10,293 nucleotides of DNA from Clostridia bacterium (GCA_017556565.1 JAFYMQ010000144.1:1-10293); one strand, 5' to 3'. Numbered from the stretch's first letter, positions 1-7,009 are shown. Notes: generated by a model from the letters alone, not told the origin. Numbers and translations: made by a program.

Positions 1-535
1 GGTCAATGCCGAGGAAGTTGAAGTCCACGTGCATGACGTTGTCCGAAACATGCTTGATGAGGTCGTAGTTGTTGAACATCTTGCCTGCAAGCACGATCTG
101 AGAGCCGTATCCGCCTGCGCTCATATCCACACCGAGGATCTCGGCGATGGCTGTTATCTCGTCTGCCGACAGCTGCATAAAGTATGTCAGAGGCTGAGAA
201 ATAACGTAGTAGAGGCCCAGCATAATAACAAGTGTGATGATCATTGTGCCGCAGCCCGCTGTGGGGGATGCGTTCTCGCGCTCGTAGAGAGCGGTGAGTT
301 CGTCGTTCATCTTCTGCTTGTCGTTGTAGTACTTCTTCTGGATAGCCTGAATCTTGGGCTGCAGACGCTGGGTTGCCTGCATGGAACGCTTCTGTTTGAG
401 AGTGAGGGGCGAAGTTACGATCTTGACAAACAGAGAGAAGAGAATAATACACACGCCGTAGTTGCCGATAATGTCATACATAAAACGCATGACGTATCCG
501 AAAGGCGTTGCGATCAGTGCGAATATACCTTGCAT
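1..535 (-). CDS. yidC: YidC/Oxa1-family membrane protein insertase (partial, C-terminus beyond window edge)
   Basis: Membrane insertase that, alone or with SecYEG, places proteins in the cytoplasmic membrane. The 178 visible codons start MQGIFALIATPFGYVMRF. They continue through the family block with IILFSLFV, a TSPLTLKQKRSMQATQ stretch and a positively charged cytoplasmic loop (about residues 46-85). A second hydrophobic segment follows with GCGTMIITLVIMLGLYYVIS (about 93-112). The usual conserved arginine of the first core membrane helix is a lysine here (K38). There is no lipoprotein signal peptide at the N-terminus, unlike Bacillus SpoIIIJ. The start is supported by AAGGAG about 7 bases upstream, lying inside the end of yidD; the gap between the two genes is 3 bases, so coupled translation is likely. 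The reading frame is open to the window edge. It belongs to the rpmH-rnpA-yidD-yidC operon. Family assignment is firm. Confidence 0.96.
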   Translation of the reverse strand, partial: MQGIFALIATPFGYVMRFMYDIIGNYGVCIILFSLFVKIVTSPLTLKQKRSMQATQRLQPKIQAIQKKYYNDKQKMNDELTALYERENASPTAGCGTMIITLVIMLGLYYVISQPLTYFMQLSADEITAIAEILGVDMSAGGYGSQIVLAGKMFNNYDLIKHVSDNVMHVDFNFLGID

Positions 536-538
536 TTT

Positions 539-778
539 TTAACTCCTTCTTCTGAGGGTAAAGTGCTCAGGGACTGGATCATATCCACCCTTGAACAACG
601 GATTGCATCTGCACAGTCTGCAGAATGCCAGCACCACGCCGCGAAGGGCGCCATGGCGCTCTATCGCCTCGATCGCATACTCGGAACAGGTGGGCCTGAA
701 CCGACAGGTGGGATACCTTTTGAGAGGCGACAAATATTTACGATAAAGCCTGATCAGCCAGATAAACAGGGCTTTCAT
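539..778 (-). CDS. yidD: Membrane protein insertion efficiency factor YidD
   Basis: Small membrane-associated protein of 79 residues that assists YidC-dependent insertion. The family signature is complete: an N-terminal amphipathic/hydrophobic stretch ([18 protein letters not shown], residues 2-19), [19 protein letters not shown] (about 25-43) and [15 protein letters not shown] (about 56-70). Length is typical of the family (about 70-85 residues). The ATGA at 778-775 makes the start codon overlap the rnpA stop codon by 4 bases, a classic arrangement for translational coupling, and yidC follows after 3 bases. The position between rnpA and yidC is the conserved one across bacteria. Confidence 0.97.
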   Translation of the reverse strand: MKALFIWLIRLYRKYLSPLKRYPTCRFRPTCSEYAIEAIERHGALRGVVLAFCRLCRCNPLFKGGYDPVPEHFTLRRRS

Positions 779-1113
779 TTTTGCACTCCAAGGCGCACAA
801 AAGCATCCCGCATATCCTGCCGGATCACGCTGAAATCTGCGTGCTCACATGCCGAGCGGGCTGCTATAACGATATCAAATCCTGTATCCAAGCTGTCCTC
901 CGCTAGCCTGTACGCTTCGCGCAGGCGACGGCGGATGCGGTTGCGCACAACGGCGCAGCCCAGCTTTGTCGACACGGTAAGACCCAGGCGGTTTACCGTT
1001 TTGAGGCGGTTTTTTCCCAAATAAACCACCATAGTTTTGCAGGATACTTGCCTGCCGCGCCGATAGAGGGCGCGAAAAATGAAGTTCTGGGTAATGGATT
1101 CTGTCTTCTTCAT
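775..1113 (-). CDS. rnpA: Ribonuclease P protein component
   Basis: Protein subunit (112 residues) of RNase P, which with the RNase P RNA removes the 5' leader of tRNA precursors. The hallmark arginine-rich RNR motif is seen as [17 protein letters not shown] (about residues 54-70). The first half ([33 protein letters not shown]) matches the family's central-cleft strands. An in-frame ATG at 1146 would add 11 residues, but I choose 1113 (MKKTESIT) because GGGAGG sits 5 bases upstream of it (1119-1124). The stop TGA overlaps the yidD start. The gene is read from the rpmH promoter through the hairpin at 1165-1192, so it is probably made at a lower level than L34. Confidence 0.96.
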   Translation of the reverse strand: MKKTESITQNFIFRALYRRGRQVSCKTMVVYLGKNRLKTVNRLGLTVSTKLGCAVVRNRIRRRLREAYRLAEDSLDTGFDIVIAARSACEHADFSVIRQDMRDAFVRLGVQK

Positions 1114-1164
1114 TGTGTCCTCCCGCATATTCTCATGAAACGGCAATGGTGCTTTGCCGCTGTT

Positions 1165-1192
1165 AAAAATTAAGACCGCGGGAGGCGGTCTT
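1165..1192 (-). terminator. Intrinsic terminator/attenuator between rpmH and rnpA
   Basis: Perfect 8-bp inverted repeat (arms 1172-1179 and 1185-1192, AAGACCGC/GCGGTCTT) with a 5-base loop. On the minus strand it is followed by AATTTTT. It lies 11 bases after the rpmH stop and before rnpA, which has no evident promoter of its own. It therefore most likely acts as a partial terminator that lowers rnpA-yidD-yidC transcription relative to rpmH. The T tract is only five bases after two A residues, which fits incomplete termination. The function is inferred from structure and position. Confidence 0.75.
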
Positions 1193-1203
1193 GATTCTGC
1201 TGC

Positions 1204-1338
1204 TTAGTGGGACAGGCGAGCTCTGCCCTTGGCACGACGACGAGCCAGAACTTTTCTACCGTTGGCAGTCTGCATTCTGCTTCTGAAGCCGTGAACCTTG
1301 CTGCGCTGTCTCTTCTTAGGCTGATAAGTACGAACCAT
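1204..1338 (-). CDS. rpmH: 50S ribosomal protein L34
   Basis: Ribosomal protein of the large subunit, 44 residues. The sequence begins [18 protein letters not shown], continues [20 protein letters not shown] and ends RARLSH, an almost full match to the L34 consensus (TYQPKKR, VHGFRxRM, NGRKVLxxRRAKGR). It is extremely basic, as the family is. The start at 1338 is set by GGGAGGTG about 5 bases upstream and by the conserved N-terminus. It is the first gene of the rpmH-rnpA-yidD-yidC operon and is driven by a consensus promoter about 80 bases upstream. Confidence 0.98.
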   Translation of the reverse strand: MVRTYQPKKRQRSKVHGFRSRMQTANGRKVLARRRAKGRARLSH

Positions 1339-1420
1339 GTGTTACACCTCCCGAATTAGCTGTCATTAGCACCGCTACACCCTCGCAAAAAGGCATAGCG
1401 CTGCCAATGCCGCATTGAGT

Positions 1421-1450
1421 ATTATAACCCAACACCCCCGCCGATGTCAA
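1421..1450 (-). promoter_or_regulatory. Consensus SigA-type promoter of the rpmH operon
   Basis: On the minus strand TTGACA (1450-1445) and TATAAT (1426-1421) both match the housekeeping consensus exactly, with an 18-base spacer. Transcription would start near 1414-1412, giving a leader of about 75 bases before rpmH. A promoter this strong fits a ribosomal protein gene. Confidence 0.85.
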
Positions 1451-1475
1451 TAGAAAAAATGCAAAAGCTGCACAC

Positions 1476-1504
1476 TTGCAAATGAATAAACAGTATGATA
1501 CTAT
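1476..1504 (+). promoter_or_regulatory. Possible promoter of the deacetylase-like gene
   Basis: TTGCAA (1476-1481) and TACTAT (1499-1504) are 17 bases apart and point to the gene at 1538. Both hexamers are imperfect matches and the region is AT-rich, so alternatives such as TATAAA at 1513 cannot be excluded. The -10 element overlaps a direct repeat ATACTAT (1498-1504 and 1509-1515). Confidence 0.4.
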
Positions 1505-1537
1505 TAAAATACTATAAAAAAGGGAGGGATACCGCAG

Positions 1538-2647
1538 ATGAAGTTCAAAAAACTGGCAGCCGTGGCGCTGTGCGTGTGTATGCTGGTGTGTATCCTGCCG
1601 CTTTTTTCCTATTCCCGCGCCTATGACGGCGTGGCATTTCTGGTCATCAACAACGTGCTGACAAGACCTCTGAAAAGCCAAACCATGCCGGTATTCATCG
1701 GCAGCGAGGTGTATATCCCCTATTCCGCGCTTGACGCGCTGAGTATGGTGTCCTACTCGTTCGACCCCCAGAAAGAACTGCTCTGCGTATACAATGCCGG
1801 CGGTTATCTGACATTTGATCTTGCAAGCAAGCGCACCTATGACGAAAAGGGCGTCCTCTACCCCGTCTCCGCCCGATACATCAACGATACCGTATACATC
1901 CCCGTTGACACCACCTGCGACAAGTTCGGTTTTTATCACTCGGTATCCATTCTGTCCATGCTGGCGCCCATGGTACGTATCCACGAGGGTGAGCTGGTGG
2001 GCACTGACCTGGACTACACCTCAAGACTCTACTCGCTGTTCTCCTCCACCTACAACGAGTTTATCGACGCAAACGATCTGCCCGTTGACTATACCGAATA
2101 CACCCCCGACAAGCAGACCGCATATATAATATTCTACGGTGCCGGCACGTCCGATGCAGACAGGCTGATGGATGCGCTGGGCAGCGTAAAAGGCTGTTTT
2201 ATGCTGACGCGCGACGAGATATACTCCTGCGGTGATTTTATCAGGCAGGCAGCTGCAAACGGGCACACAATAGGATTTGCTCTCGATCCTCAGTCCGATA
2301 TATCCCTCACACAGCAGTATCTGGATGCCAATTCTGCGCTGGAGCTTGAGTGCGGGCTTGTCAGCCGCATCGCAACCGTAACCGGCGGCAGCGACTGCCT
2401 GAGCGATGAGCAGAAAGCCGAGCTTGATACCCTCTCTCTGCGTATATGGGATCACACCGCAGATGCAGACAGTCTTGATGACGAGGAGCTGAAAAGCTGC
2501 ATCTTATCCGACTCTGCCGACGTGTTCGCTTTTGTGACAAATGAGCAGACTCATCTGCGCATTTCTCTATTGACAGAGCGGGATGAGCTGAGCTTTTCGC
2601 CTGTTTATGAATGGACCTTCCCCGTAAACCGCGCACAGATATACTGA
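1538..2647 (+). CDS. Secreted protein with copper-amine-oxidase-like N-domain and degenerate polysaccharide-deacetylase-like C-domain
   Basis: A 369-residue exported protein. A signal peptide is clear: KFKK, then a hydrophobic stretch rich in C, V and L (residues 6-23), with likely cleavage near SYSRA (24-28). Residues about 31-148 look like the 'copper amine oxidase N-terminal-like' fold common in clostridial envelope proteins, with two repeats of the VYIPxxAL/VYIPVDT type (58-64, 119-125). Residues about 190-350 follow the order of a NodB deacetylase: AYIIFYGAGTSDADRLMDAL, then GCFMLTRDEIY, AAANGHTIGFALDP, and TGGSD. However, the expected Asp-Asp of TFDDG is Y200-G201, and the two metal histidines after GHxIG are A248 and Q252. 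It is therefore probably not a metal-dependent deacetylase, and a wall-binding or regulatory role is a guess. The start is supported by GGGAGGG about 9 bases upstream. A strong terminator follows, so it is likely monocistronic. Domain calls are by eye. Confidence 0.8.
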   Translation: MKFKKLAAVALCVCMLVCILPLFSYSRAYDGVAFLVINNVLTRPLKSQTMPVFIGSEVYIPYSALDALSMVSYSFDPQKELLCVYNAGGYLTFDLASKRTYDEKGVLYPVSARYINDTVYIPVDTTCDKFGFYHSVSILSMLAPMVRIHEGELVGTDLDYTSRLYSLFSSTYNEFIDANDLPVDYTEYTPDKQTAYIIFYGAGTSDADRLMDALGSVKGCFMLTRDEIYSCGDFIRQAAANGHTIGFALDPQSDISLTQQYLDANSALELECGLVSRIATVTGGSDCLSDEQKAELDTLSLRIWDHTADADSLDDEELKSCILSDSADVFAFVTNEQTHLRISLLTERDELSFSPVYEWTFPVNRAQIY

Positions 2648-2662
2648 TACAACCCGATACCG

Positions 2663-2692
2663 TCACCGGGGCGAGAGCCCCGGTGATTTTTT
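2663..2692 (+). terminator. Strong intrinsic terminator after the deacetylase-like gene
   Basis: Perfect 10-bp GC-rich stem (2663-2672 with 2677-2686) capped by a GAGA tetraloop and followed by six T residues. It lies 15 bases after the stop codon and separates this gene from the ABC exporter operon. Confidence 0.93.
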
Positions 2693-2711
2693 GTAAACTT
2701 TTTGATAATTG

Positions 2712-2732
2712 CTTGCACAGTACCTGTTCAAG
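2712..2732. promoter_or_regulatory. Operator-like inverted repeat in the ABC promoter
   Basis: CTTGCACA-N5-TGTTCAAG: the 8-base arms match at seven of eight positions, for a total span of 21 bases. The left arm covers the -35 hexamer and the right arm lies in the spacer, so a bound dimeric regulator would block polymerase. No regulator gene is present in this window. The palindrome is seen directly; its function is inferred. Confidence 0.45.
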
Positions 2733-2741
2733 TATTAAAAT
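2713..2741 (+). promoter_or_regulatory. Promoter of the ABC exporter operon
   Basis: TTGCAC (2713-2718) and TAAAAT (2736-2741) with a 17-base spacer, placed about 45 bases upstream of the operon's first ATG and just downstream of the previous terminator. The hexamers match the housekeeping consensus at four and five of six positions respectively. Confidence 0.6.
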
Positions 2742-2786
2742 AGTAGGGTATTTATATTAAAGAGGTAAAAGGAGGACTTGCCCCAC

Positions 2787-4532
2787 ATGATAAAACGGCT
2801 TGCCCGATGTGTTCGGGAATATAAATGGGCAGCTATTCTCAGCCCCCTCACCATGATAGGCGAGGTATCCATGGAGGTCACCATTCCCCTCATAATGGCA
2901 GACCTGTACGACTACGGCATCGTGCTGCAGGATATGAAAATGGTGGTTACCAAATCCATCCTGCTGGTGATCTGCGCCATTGCGTCGCTGAGCTTTGGCT
3001 GCGCTTCGGCGGTGTTTGCGTCAAAAGCGGGCACGGGTTTTGCAAAAAATCTGCGCCACGATATGTATCATCATATCCAGAGCTACAGTTTTTCTAACAT
3101 TGACAAGTTTTCCACCCCGTCCATCGTTACCAGACTGACCAGCGACGTTGCGCGGCTGCAGATGGCATTTCAGATGACCATACGCATGTTCGTACGTACA
3201 CCTATGATGCTTATACTGTCTCTTATTATGGCAATGCGCATCAGTGTACGTCTGAGCATGGTCTATTGCGTGGTCATTCCTATTCTGGCTACCCTGCTCA
3301 TTATCCTTGGCCCTCAGGTATTCAAGATATTCGACCGCGTATTCAAGACCTATGACAAGCTTAACCGCGTGGTGCAGGAAAACGTACACGGCGTGCGTGT
3401 GGTCAAGGCATTCGTCCGCGAAGAAAAAGAGACAGAAAAGTTTACCGACGTGTCCGCATCCATCTACAAGGATTTTACCAAGGCCGAAAAGATCCTCGCC
3501 CTCAACAACCCCATCATGCAGGGCTGCGTATACGTGTGTATGATCGCCATATCCTGGTTTGGCGCGCACATGGTCATGGCATCGGGCAACAATCCCGAGC
3601 TGGGTCTGAGCACCGGTCAGCTGAGCTCCATGTTCACATACACCACCCAGATACTGACCACCCTGATGGGTCTGAGCATGGTATTCGTTATGCTTATCAT
3701 GAGCCGCGCACCCATGCGCCGCTGCTATGAGATACTGACGGAAGAGCCCGACCTGCTCTCCCCCGAAAACGCCGTGCAGGAAGTACCCGACGGCTCGATA
3801 ACATTTGAGAACGTTGGCTTCAGCTACTCCAAAAACGCCAAGCGCCCCGCTCTCACCGACGTCAATCTCCACATCCCCGCAGGCGCTACGGTGGGTATAT
3901 TGGGCAGCACCGGCTCGTCAAAATCCACTCTGGTGCAGCTTATCCCCCGTCTGTACGACGTGACCGACGGCACATTGAAGGTCGGCGGCATTGACGTGCG
4001 CGAATACGACCTGAACGTACTGCGCGACAACGTTGCGATGGTGCTGCAGAAAAACGAGCTGTTCTCGGGCACTATCCGCGAAAACCTCCGCTGGGGCAAC
4101 GAGCACGCAACCGACGAAGAAATCATCCACGCCTGCACCCTTGCCTGCGCAGATGAGTTTGTCCGCTCCTTCCCCGACGGCTATGACACACACATCGAGC
4201 AGGGCGGCACAAACGTATCGGGCGGACAGAAGCAGCGCCTTTGCATCGCACGCGCTCTGCTGAAAAAGCCCAAGATACTCATCCTTGACGACTCCACATC
4301 GGCTGTTGACACCCGCACCGATTCGCTTATCCGCAAGGCTTTCCGCGAGGAGATACCCGGCACTACCAAGCTGATCATCGCACAGCGCATCAGCTCGGTG
4401 CAGGAAGCTGATATTATCCTCATAATGGACGACGGACGGATAGTGGCAAGCGGTAACCATGATGAGCTGATGAAGACCTCCACCATCTATCAGGAAGTCT
4501 ACTACTCTCAGCAGAAAGGAGTGGAGCAGTAA
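2787..4532 (+). CDS. ABC exporter half-transporter with degenerate ATP site (heterodimer subunit 1)
   Basis: A 581-residue type IV ABC exporter subunit with a transmembrane domain (about residues 15-310, six helices expected, several clear) and a C-terminal nucleotide-binding domain (about 338-575). Walker A is GSTGSSKST (373-381), with Ser378 in place of the glycine before the lysine. The Q-loop VLQKNELFSG and the signature VSGGQKQR (477-484) are intact. Walker B is ILILDDS, with Asp502 where the catalytic glutamate belongs, and the H-loop histidine is Gln533. These changes mark the degenerate-site partner of heterodimeric exporters such as TM287/288, BmrCD and LmrCD. A TTG at 2778 is in frame, but it is only 2 bases from the GGAGG (2771-2775), so ATG at 2787 is the better start. 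The stop overlaps the next start (TAATG). The substrate is not readable from sequence; drug or peptide export is typical of the family. Confidence 0.92.
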   Translation: MIKRLARCVREYKWAAILSPLTMIGEVSMEVTIPLIMADLYDYGIVLQDMKMVVTKSILLVICAIASLSFGCASAVFASKAGTGFAKNLRHDMYHHIQSYSFSNIDKFSTPSIVTRLTSDVARLQMAFQMTIRMFVRTPMMLILSLIMAMRISVRLSMVYCVVIPILATLLIILGPQVFKIFDRVFKTYDKLNRVVQENVHGVRVVKAFVREEKETEKFTDVSASIYKDFTKAEKILALNNPIMQGCVYVCMIAISWFGAHMVMASGNNPELGLSTGQLSSMFTYTTQILTTLMGLSMVFVMLIMSRAPMRRCYEILTEEPDLLSPENAVQEVPDGSITFENVGFSYSKNAKRPALTDVNLHIPAGATVGILGSTGSSKSTLVQLIPRLYDVTDGTLKVGGIDVREYDLNVLRDNVAMVLQKNELFSGTIRENLRWGNEHATDEEIIHACTLACADEFVRSFPDGYDTHIEQGGTNVSGGQKQRLCIARALLKKPKILILDDSTSAVDTRTDSLIRKAFREEIPGTTKLIIAQRISSVQEADIILIMDDGRIVASGNHDELMKTSTIYQEVYYSQQKGVEQ

Positions 4533-6427
4533 TGCCTCCTGCAAGAATGCGCGGCGACGGCCGCAAGGCAAAAGACCCCAAAAAGACACTGCTGCGTCTG
4601 CTCAGCTATATGAAAAAGCACATTCCCGTGCTCTGTCTGGTGCTTGTCTGCATATTCATGGCAACCTACGCGCAGACCACCGGCTCGGCAGCTCTTGGCG
4701 TGCTGGTAGACGATTTTATTCTGCCCATGGTGGCAACCGGTGAGGCCGATTACGGTCCTCTGGCTGCTTACCTTGTGCGGATTGCCTGCATTTTCGGCGC
4801 GGGCATCGTTTGTGCATGGCTGTATAACTTCCTCATGGTTGGAGTCAGCCAGAGCACCCAGCGCCGCATCCGCAACGAGCTGTTTACCAAGATGCAAAAG
4901 CTGCCGCTGCGGTATTTTGACAGCAACAAGGCGGGCAACATTATGTCCCGCTACACCAGCGATATAGACACTCTCAATCAGATGCTGGGTCAGTCTATCC
5001 CCCAGTGCGCATCCTCCATTATCACTCTGGTGGTCGTACTTGTACGCCTGATAATCACCTCTCCCATACTGACCTGCGTTATGATAATCACGGTCACCTC
5101 GGTGGTATTCGTGACCAAGACGCTGGCAGGCAGATCGATGAAGTATTTTATCGGTCAGCAGAAGTCTCTCGGTGCAGTCAACGGCTATATCGAAGAGATG
5201 ATAAACGGTCAGAAGGTAGTCAAGGTATTTAACCACGAAGAAAAGTGCAAGGTGCAGTTTGACGAGCTCAATCAGAAACTGTGCGAAAACGCCTACACAG
5301 CAGGCAAATACTCCAACATCATGGGCCCCATCAACAACAATCTGGGCTACGTGCAGTATGCCGTGCTGGCTATCGTGGGCGGCACGCTGGCGGTCACATC
5401 GGGCGGCGAGATACTGACTCTGGGCAATCTTATGACGTTCATGCTGCTGAGCCGCACATTCAATATGCCCATCAGCCAGATTTCCAACCAGATCAACGCT
5501 ATCGTTATGGCGCTGGCAGGTGCCGAGCGTATATTTGACCTGATGGATCAGCAGCCCGAAGAGGACGACGGCAAGGTAACTCTGGTCAACATCGAAAAAG
5601 ACGAAAACGGCGCTATCTCGGAGGTAGAGCATCACACCGGTCATTGGGGCTGGCGTCTGCAGGGCGATGACGGCAGCATAAGCTACCGCGAGCTCAAAGG
5701 TGACATCACACTCAAGAACGTGGACTTCAGCTACGTGCCCAACAAGACCGTACTCAACGACGTGTCGCTGTGGGCGCATCCCGGACAGAAGATAGCTTTC
5801 GTCGGTGCCACAGGCGCGGGCAAGACCACCATCACCAATCTGCTCAACCGCTTCTACGACATCGAAAAGGGCAGCATAACCTACGACGGCATCGAGATCA
5901 AGGATATCTGCAAGAGCGATCTGCGTCAGTCGCTGGGCATGGTGCTGCAGGAGACACATCTGTTCACCGGCACGGTTATGGACAACATCCGTTACGGCAA
6001 GCTGGATGCAAGCGACGAAGAGTGCATAGAGGCTGCCAAGCTGGCTAACGCACACGATTTTATCACCCGACTGCCCGAGGGCTACGATACCATGCTGACC
6101 GGCAACGGCGCAAGCCTGTCTCAGGGTCAGCGTCAGCTGATTGCTATAGCAAGAGCGGCGGTTGCCGATCCTCCCGCAATGATACTTGACGAGGCAACAA
6201 GCTCCATCGACACCCGTACCGAGGCTTTGGTACAAAAGGGCATGGACGCGCTGATGCACGGCAGAACAACATTTGTCATCGCTCACCGCCTGAGCACGGT
6301 ACGCAATGCAGACTGCATCATGGTACTCAGCGACGGCAGGATCATCGAGCGCGGCAACCACAATGAACTGATCGAGCAGAAAGGCACCTACTACAAGCTG
6401 TATACCGGCGCATTTGAACTGGAATAA
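4532..6427 (+). CDS. ABC exporter half-transporter with canonical ATP site (heterodimer subunit 2)
   Basis: A 631-residue exporter subunit that pairs with the preceding gene. The first ~28 residues are a basic, hydrophilic cytoplasmic tail. The transmembrane domain spans about 29-335, and the nucleotide-binding domain spans about 390-628. Between them an insertion of about 50 residues (roughly 343-390, with HTGHWGWRL) is of the kind seen in LmrD-like partners. Walker A GATGAGKTT (425-433), Walker B MILDEAT (catalytic Glu554) and H-loop His585 are canonical. The signature is LSQGQ (529-533) instead of LSGGQ. Combined with the partner's intact SGGQ signature this gives one hydrolysing site and one degenerate site, as known for heterodimeric exporters. 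AAAGGAG lies 10 bases before the ATG, inside the upstream gene, and the start overlaps the upstream stop by one base, so the two are probably translated in balance. Confidence 0.93.
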   Translation: MPPARMRGDGRKAKDPKKTLLRLLSYMKKHIPVLCLVLVCIFMATYAQTTGSAALGVLVDDFILPMVATGEADYGPLAAYLVRIACIFGAGIVCAWLYNFLMVGVSQSTQRRIRNELFTKMQKLPLRYFDSNKAGNIMSRYTSDIDTLNQMLGQSIPQCASSIITLVVVLVRLIITSPILTCVMIITVTSVVFVTKTLAGRSMKYFIGQQKSLGAVNGYIEEMINGQKVVKVFNHEEKCKVQFDELNQKLCENAYTAGKYSNIMGPINNNLGYVQYAVLAIVGGTLAVTSGGEILTLGNLMTFMLLSRTFNMPISQISNQINAIVMALAGAERIFDLMDQQPEEDDGKVTLVNIEKDENGAISEVEHHTGHWGWRLQGDDGSISYRELKGDITLKNVDFSYVPNKTVLNDVSLWAHPGQKIAFVGATGAGKTTITNLLNRFYDIEKGSITYDGIEIKDICKSDLRQSLGMVLQETHLFTGTVMDNIRYGKLDASDEECIEAAKLANAHDFITRLPEGYDTMLTGNGASLSQGQRQLIAIARAAVADPPAMILDEATSSIDTRTEALVQKGMDALMHGRTTFVIAHRLSTVRNADCIMVLSDGRIIERGNHNELIEQKGTYYKLYTGAFELE

Positions 6428-6433
6428 AACATG

Positions 6434-6475
6434 AAAAAAGAGCAAAGCACTCAAACAAATGTGCTTTGCTCTTTT
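6434..6475. terminator. Bidirectional intrinsic terminator between convergent genes
   Basis: Perfect 15-bp stem (6436-6450 with 6461-6475, AAAAGAGCAAAGCAC arm) and a 10-base loop, lying between the stops of the ABC operon (6427) and the SLOG-family gene (6487). Read on the minus strand it ends in six T residues; on the plus strand it ends in four. It probably terminates both convergent transcripts. Confidence 0.88.
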
Positions 6476-6486
6476 GATATTTATGC

Positions 6487-6972
6487 TTATTTGCCGCCAA
6501 TCTCGTCGGCTAGGTTTATGACACGTTTGCCCCGTCGCACAGCGTAGCTGACCGTATAGGCTGTGCCGCCCGAGTCCTGCTCGAGAAATGCCACGCAGAC
6601 CTGACATCTGTCCACCATATAGCGGTTGCGCTTGTGATAGACGTTTTTGCCGTAGCCGTCGCTGACGTATATGACCTCGTCGGCGTCACTGAGAATGGTG
6701 CGGTAGAGGTCTTTGCCCGGGCTGTCAAACCGTCTGTCCTGCTTTTCAAAGGGGACGCACACGCACAGTCTGATGCCAAGCCGCGGGCGCAGGTGCAGCA
6801 CGCAAAGGGCGGCAAGGGTATCAAACCCCTGAGCGCCGCCGGTATAAAACTCCTCTATACCCTCCAGCGCAAGCTCCTCGATAACATCGAGCAGCCGCTG
6901 CTCCAAACCACGCTCTAAAGCGTGGGCTATATTCCGATGCCCGGTCAGGGCGCAGGCAGGTCTGTCACTCAT
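6487..6972 (-). CDS. SLOG-fold protein of the YpsA/DUF1273 type
   Basis: A 161-residue cytoplasmic protein with a Rossmann-like SLOG fold. Visible motifs in order: CALTGHRNI (residues 7-15, nucleotide-loop region), FYTGGAQGFDTLAA (42-55), VCVPFEKQDRRF (71-82), ADEVIYVSDGY (97-107), KRNRYMVDRC (114-123) and SGGTAYTVSYA (134-144), then GKRVINLA (148-155). This order and the SGGTxxxVxYA element match the YpsA family. The family is distantly related to DprA and LOG proteins and is thought to bind a nucleotide-derived ligand. In Bacillus, YpsA has been linked to cell division and stress, but no reaction is established. No ribosome binding site is apparent before the ATG. The gene lies 84 bases downstream of secG, beyond secG's terminator, and I see no convincing promoter in that gap. 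Family call confident, role unknown. Confidence 0.85.
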   Translation of the reverse strand: MSDRPACALTGHRNIAHALERGLEQRLLDVIEELALEGIEEFYTGGAQGFDTLAALCVLHLRPRLGIRLCVCVPFEKQDRRFDSPGKDLYRTILSDADEVIYVSDGYGKNVYHKRNRYMVDRCQVCVAFLEQDSGGTAYTVSYAVRRGKRVINLADEIGGK

Positions 6973-7009
6973 ATCTGTAAAAACGTGTTCGGTAAAAATA
7001 TGTGAAGAT

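Noticed and set aside
29..1024. Plus-strand open frame of 331 codons across yidC, yidD and rnpA
   Set aside because: Antisense to three certain genes, no ribosome binding site, and a composition typical of reverse-strand translation.
1114..1146. Upstream ATG adding 11 residues to RnpA
   Set aside because: The extension overlaps the GGGAGG ribosome binding site that serves the ATG at 1113, and it is not family-like.
1339..1537. Origin of replication between divergent rpmH and the next gene
   Set aside because: No DnaA-box-like sequences were found, and dnaA is not the adjacent gene.
2778..2786. TTG start adding three residues to ABC subunit 1
   Set aside because: Only 2 bases from the GGAGG; the ATG at 2787 has workable spacing.
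3021..3872. Minus-strand open frame of 283 codons within the first ABC subunit
   Set aside because: Antisense shadow, Cys/His-rich and without motifs.
4508..6607. Long minus-strand open frame (699 codons) opposite the second ABC subunit
   Set aside because: It lies antisense to a gene with full ABC motifs. Its translation is rich in Cys, His and Gln with no recognisable domain, and it runs across the bidirectional terminator. It is a codon-bias shadow.
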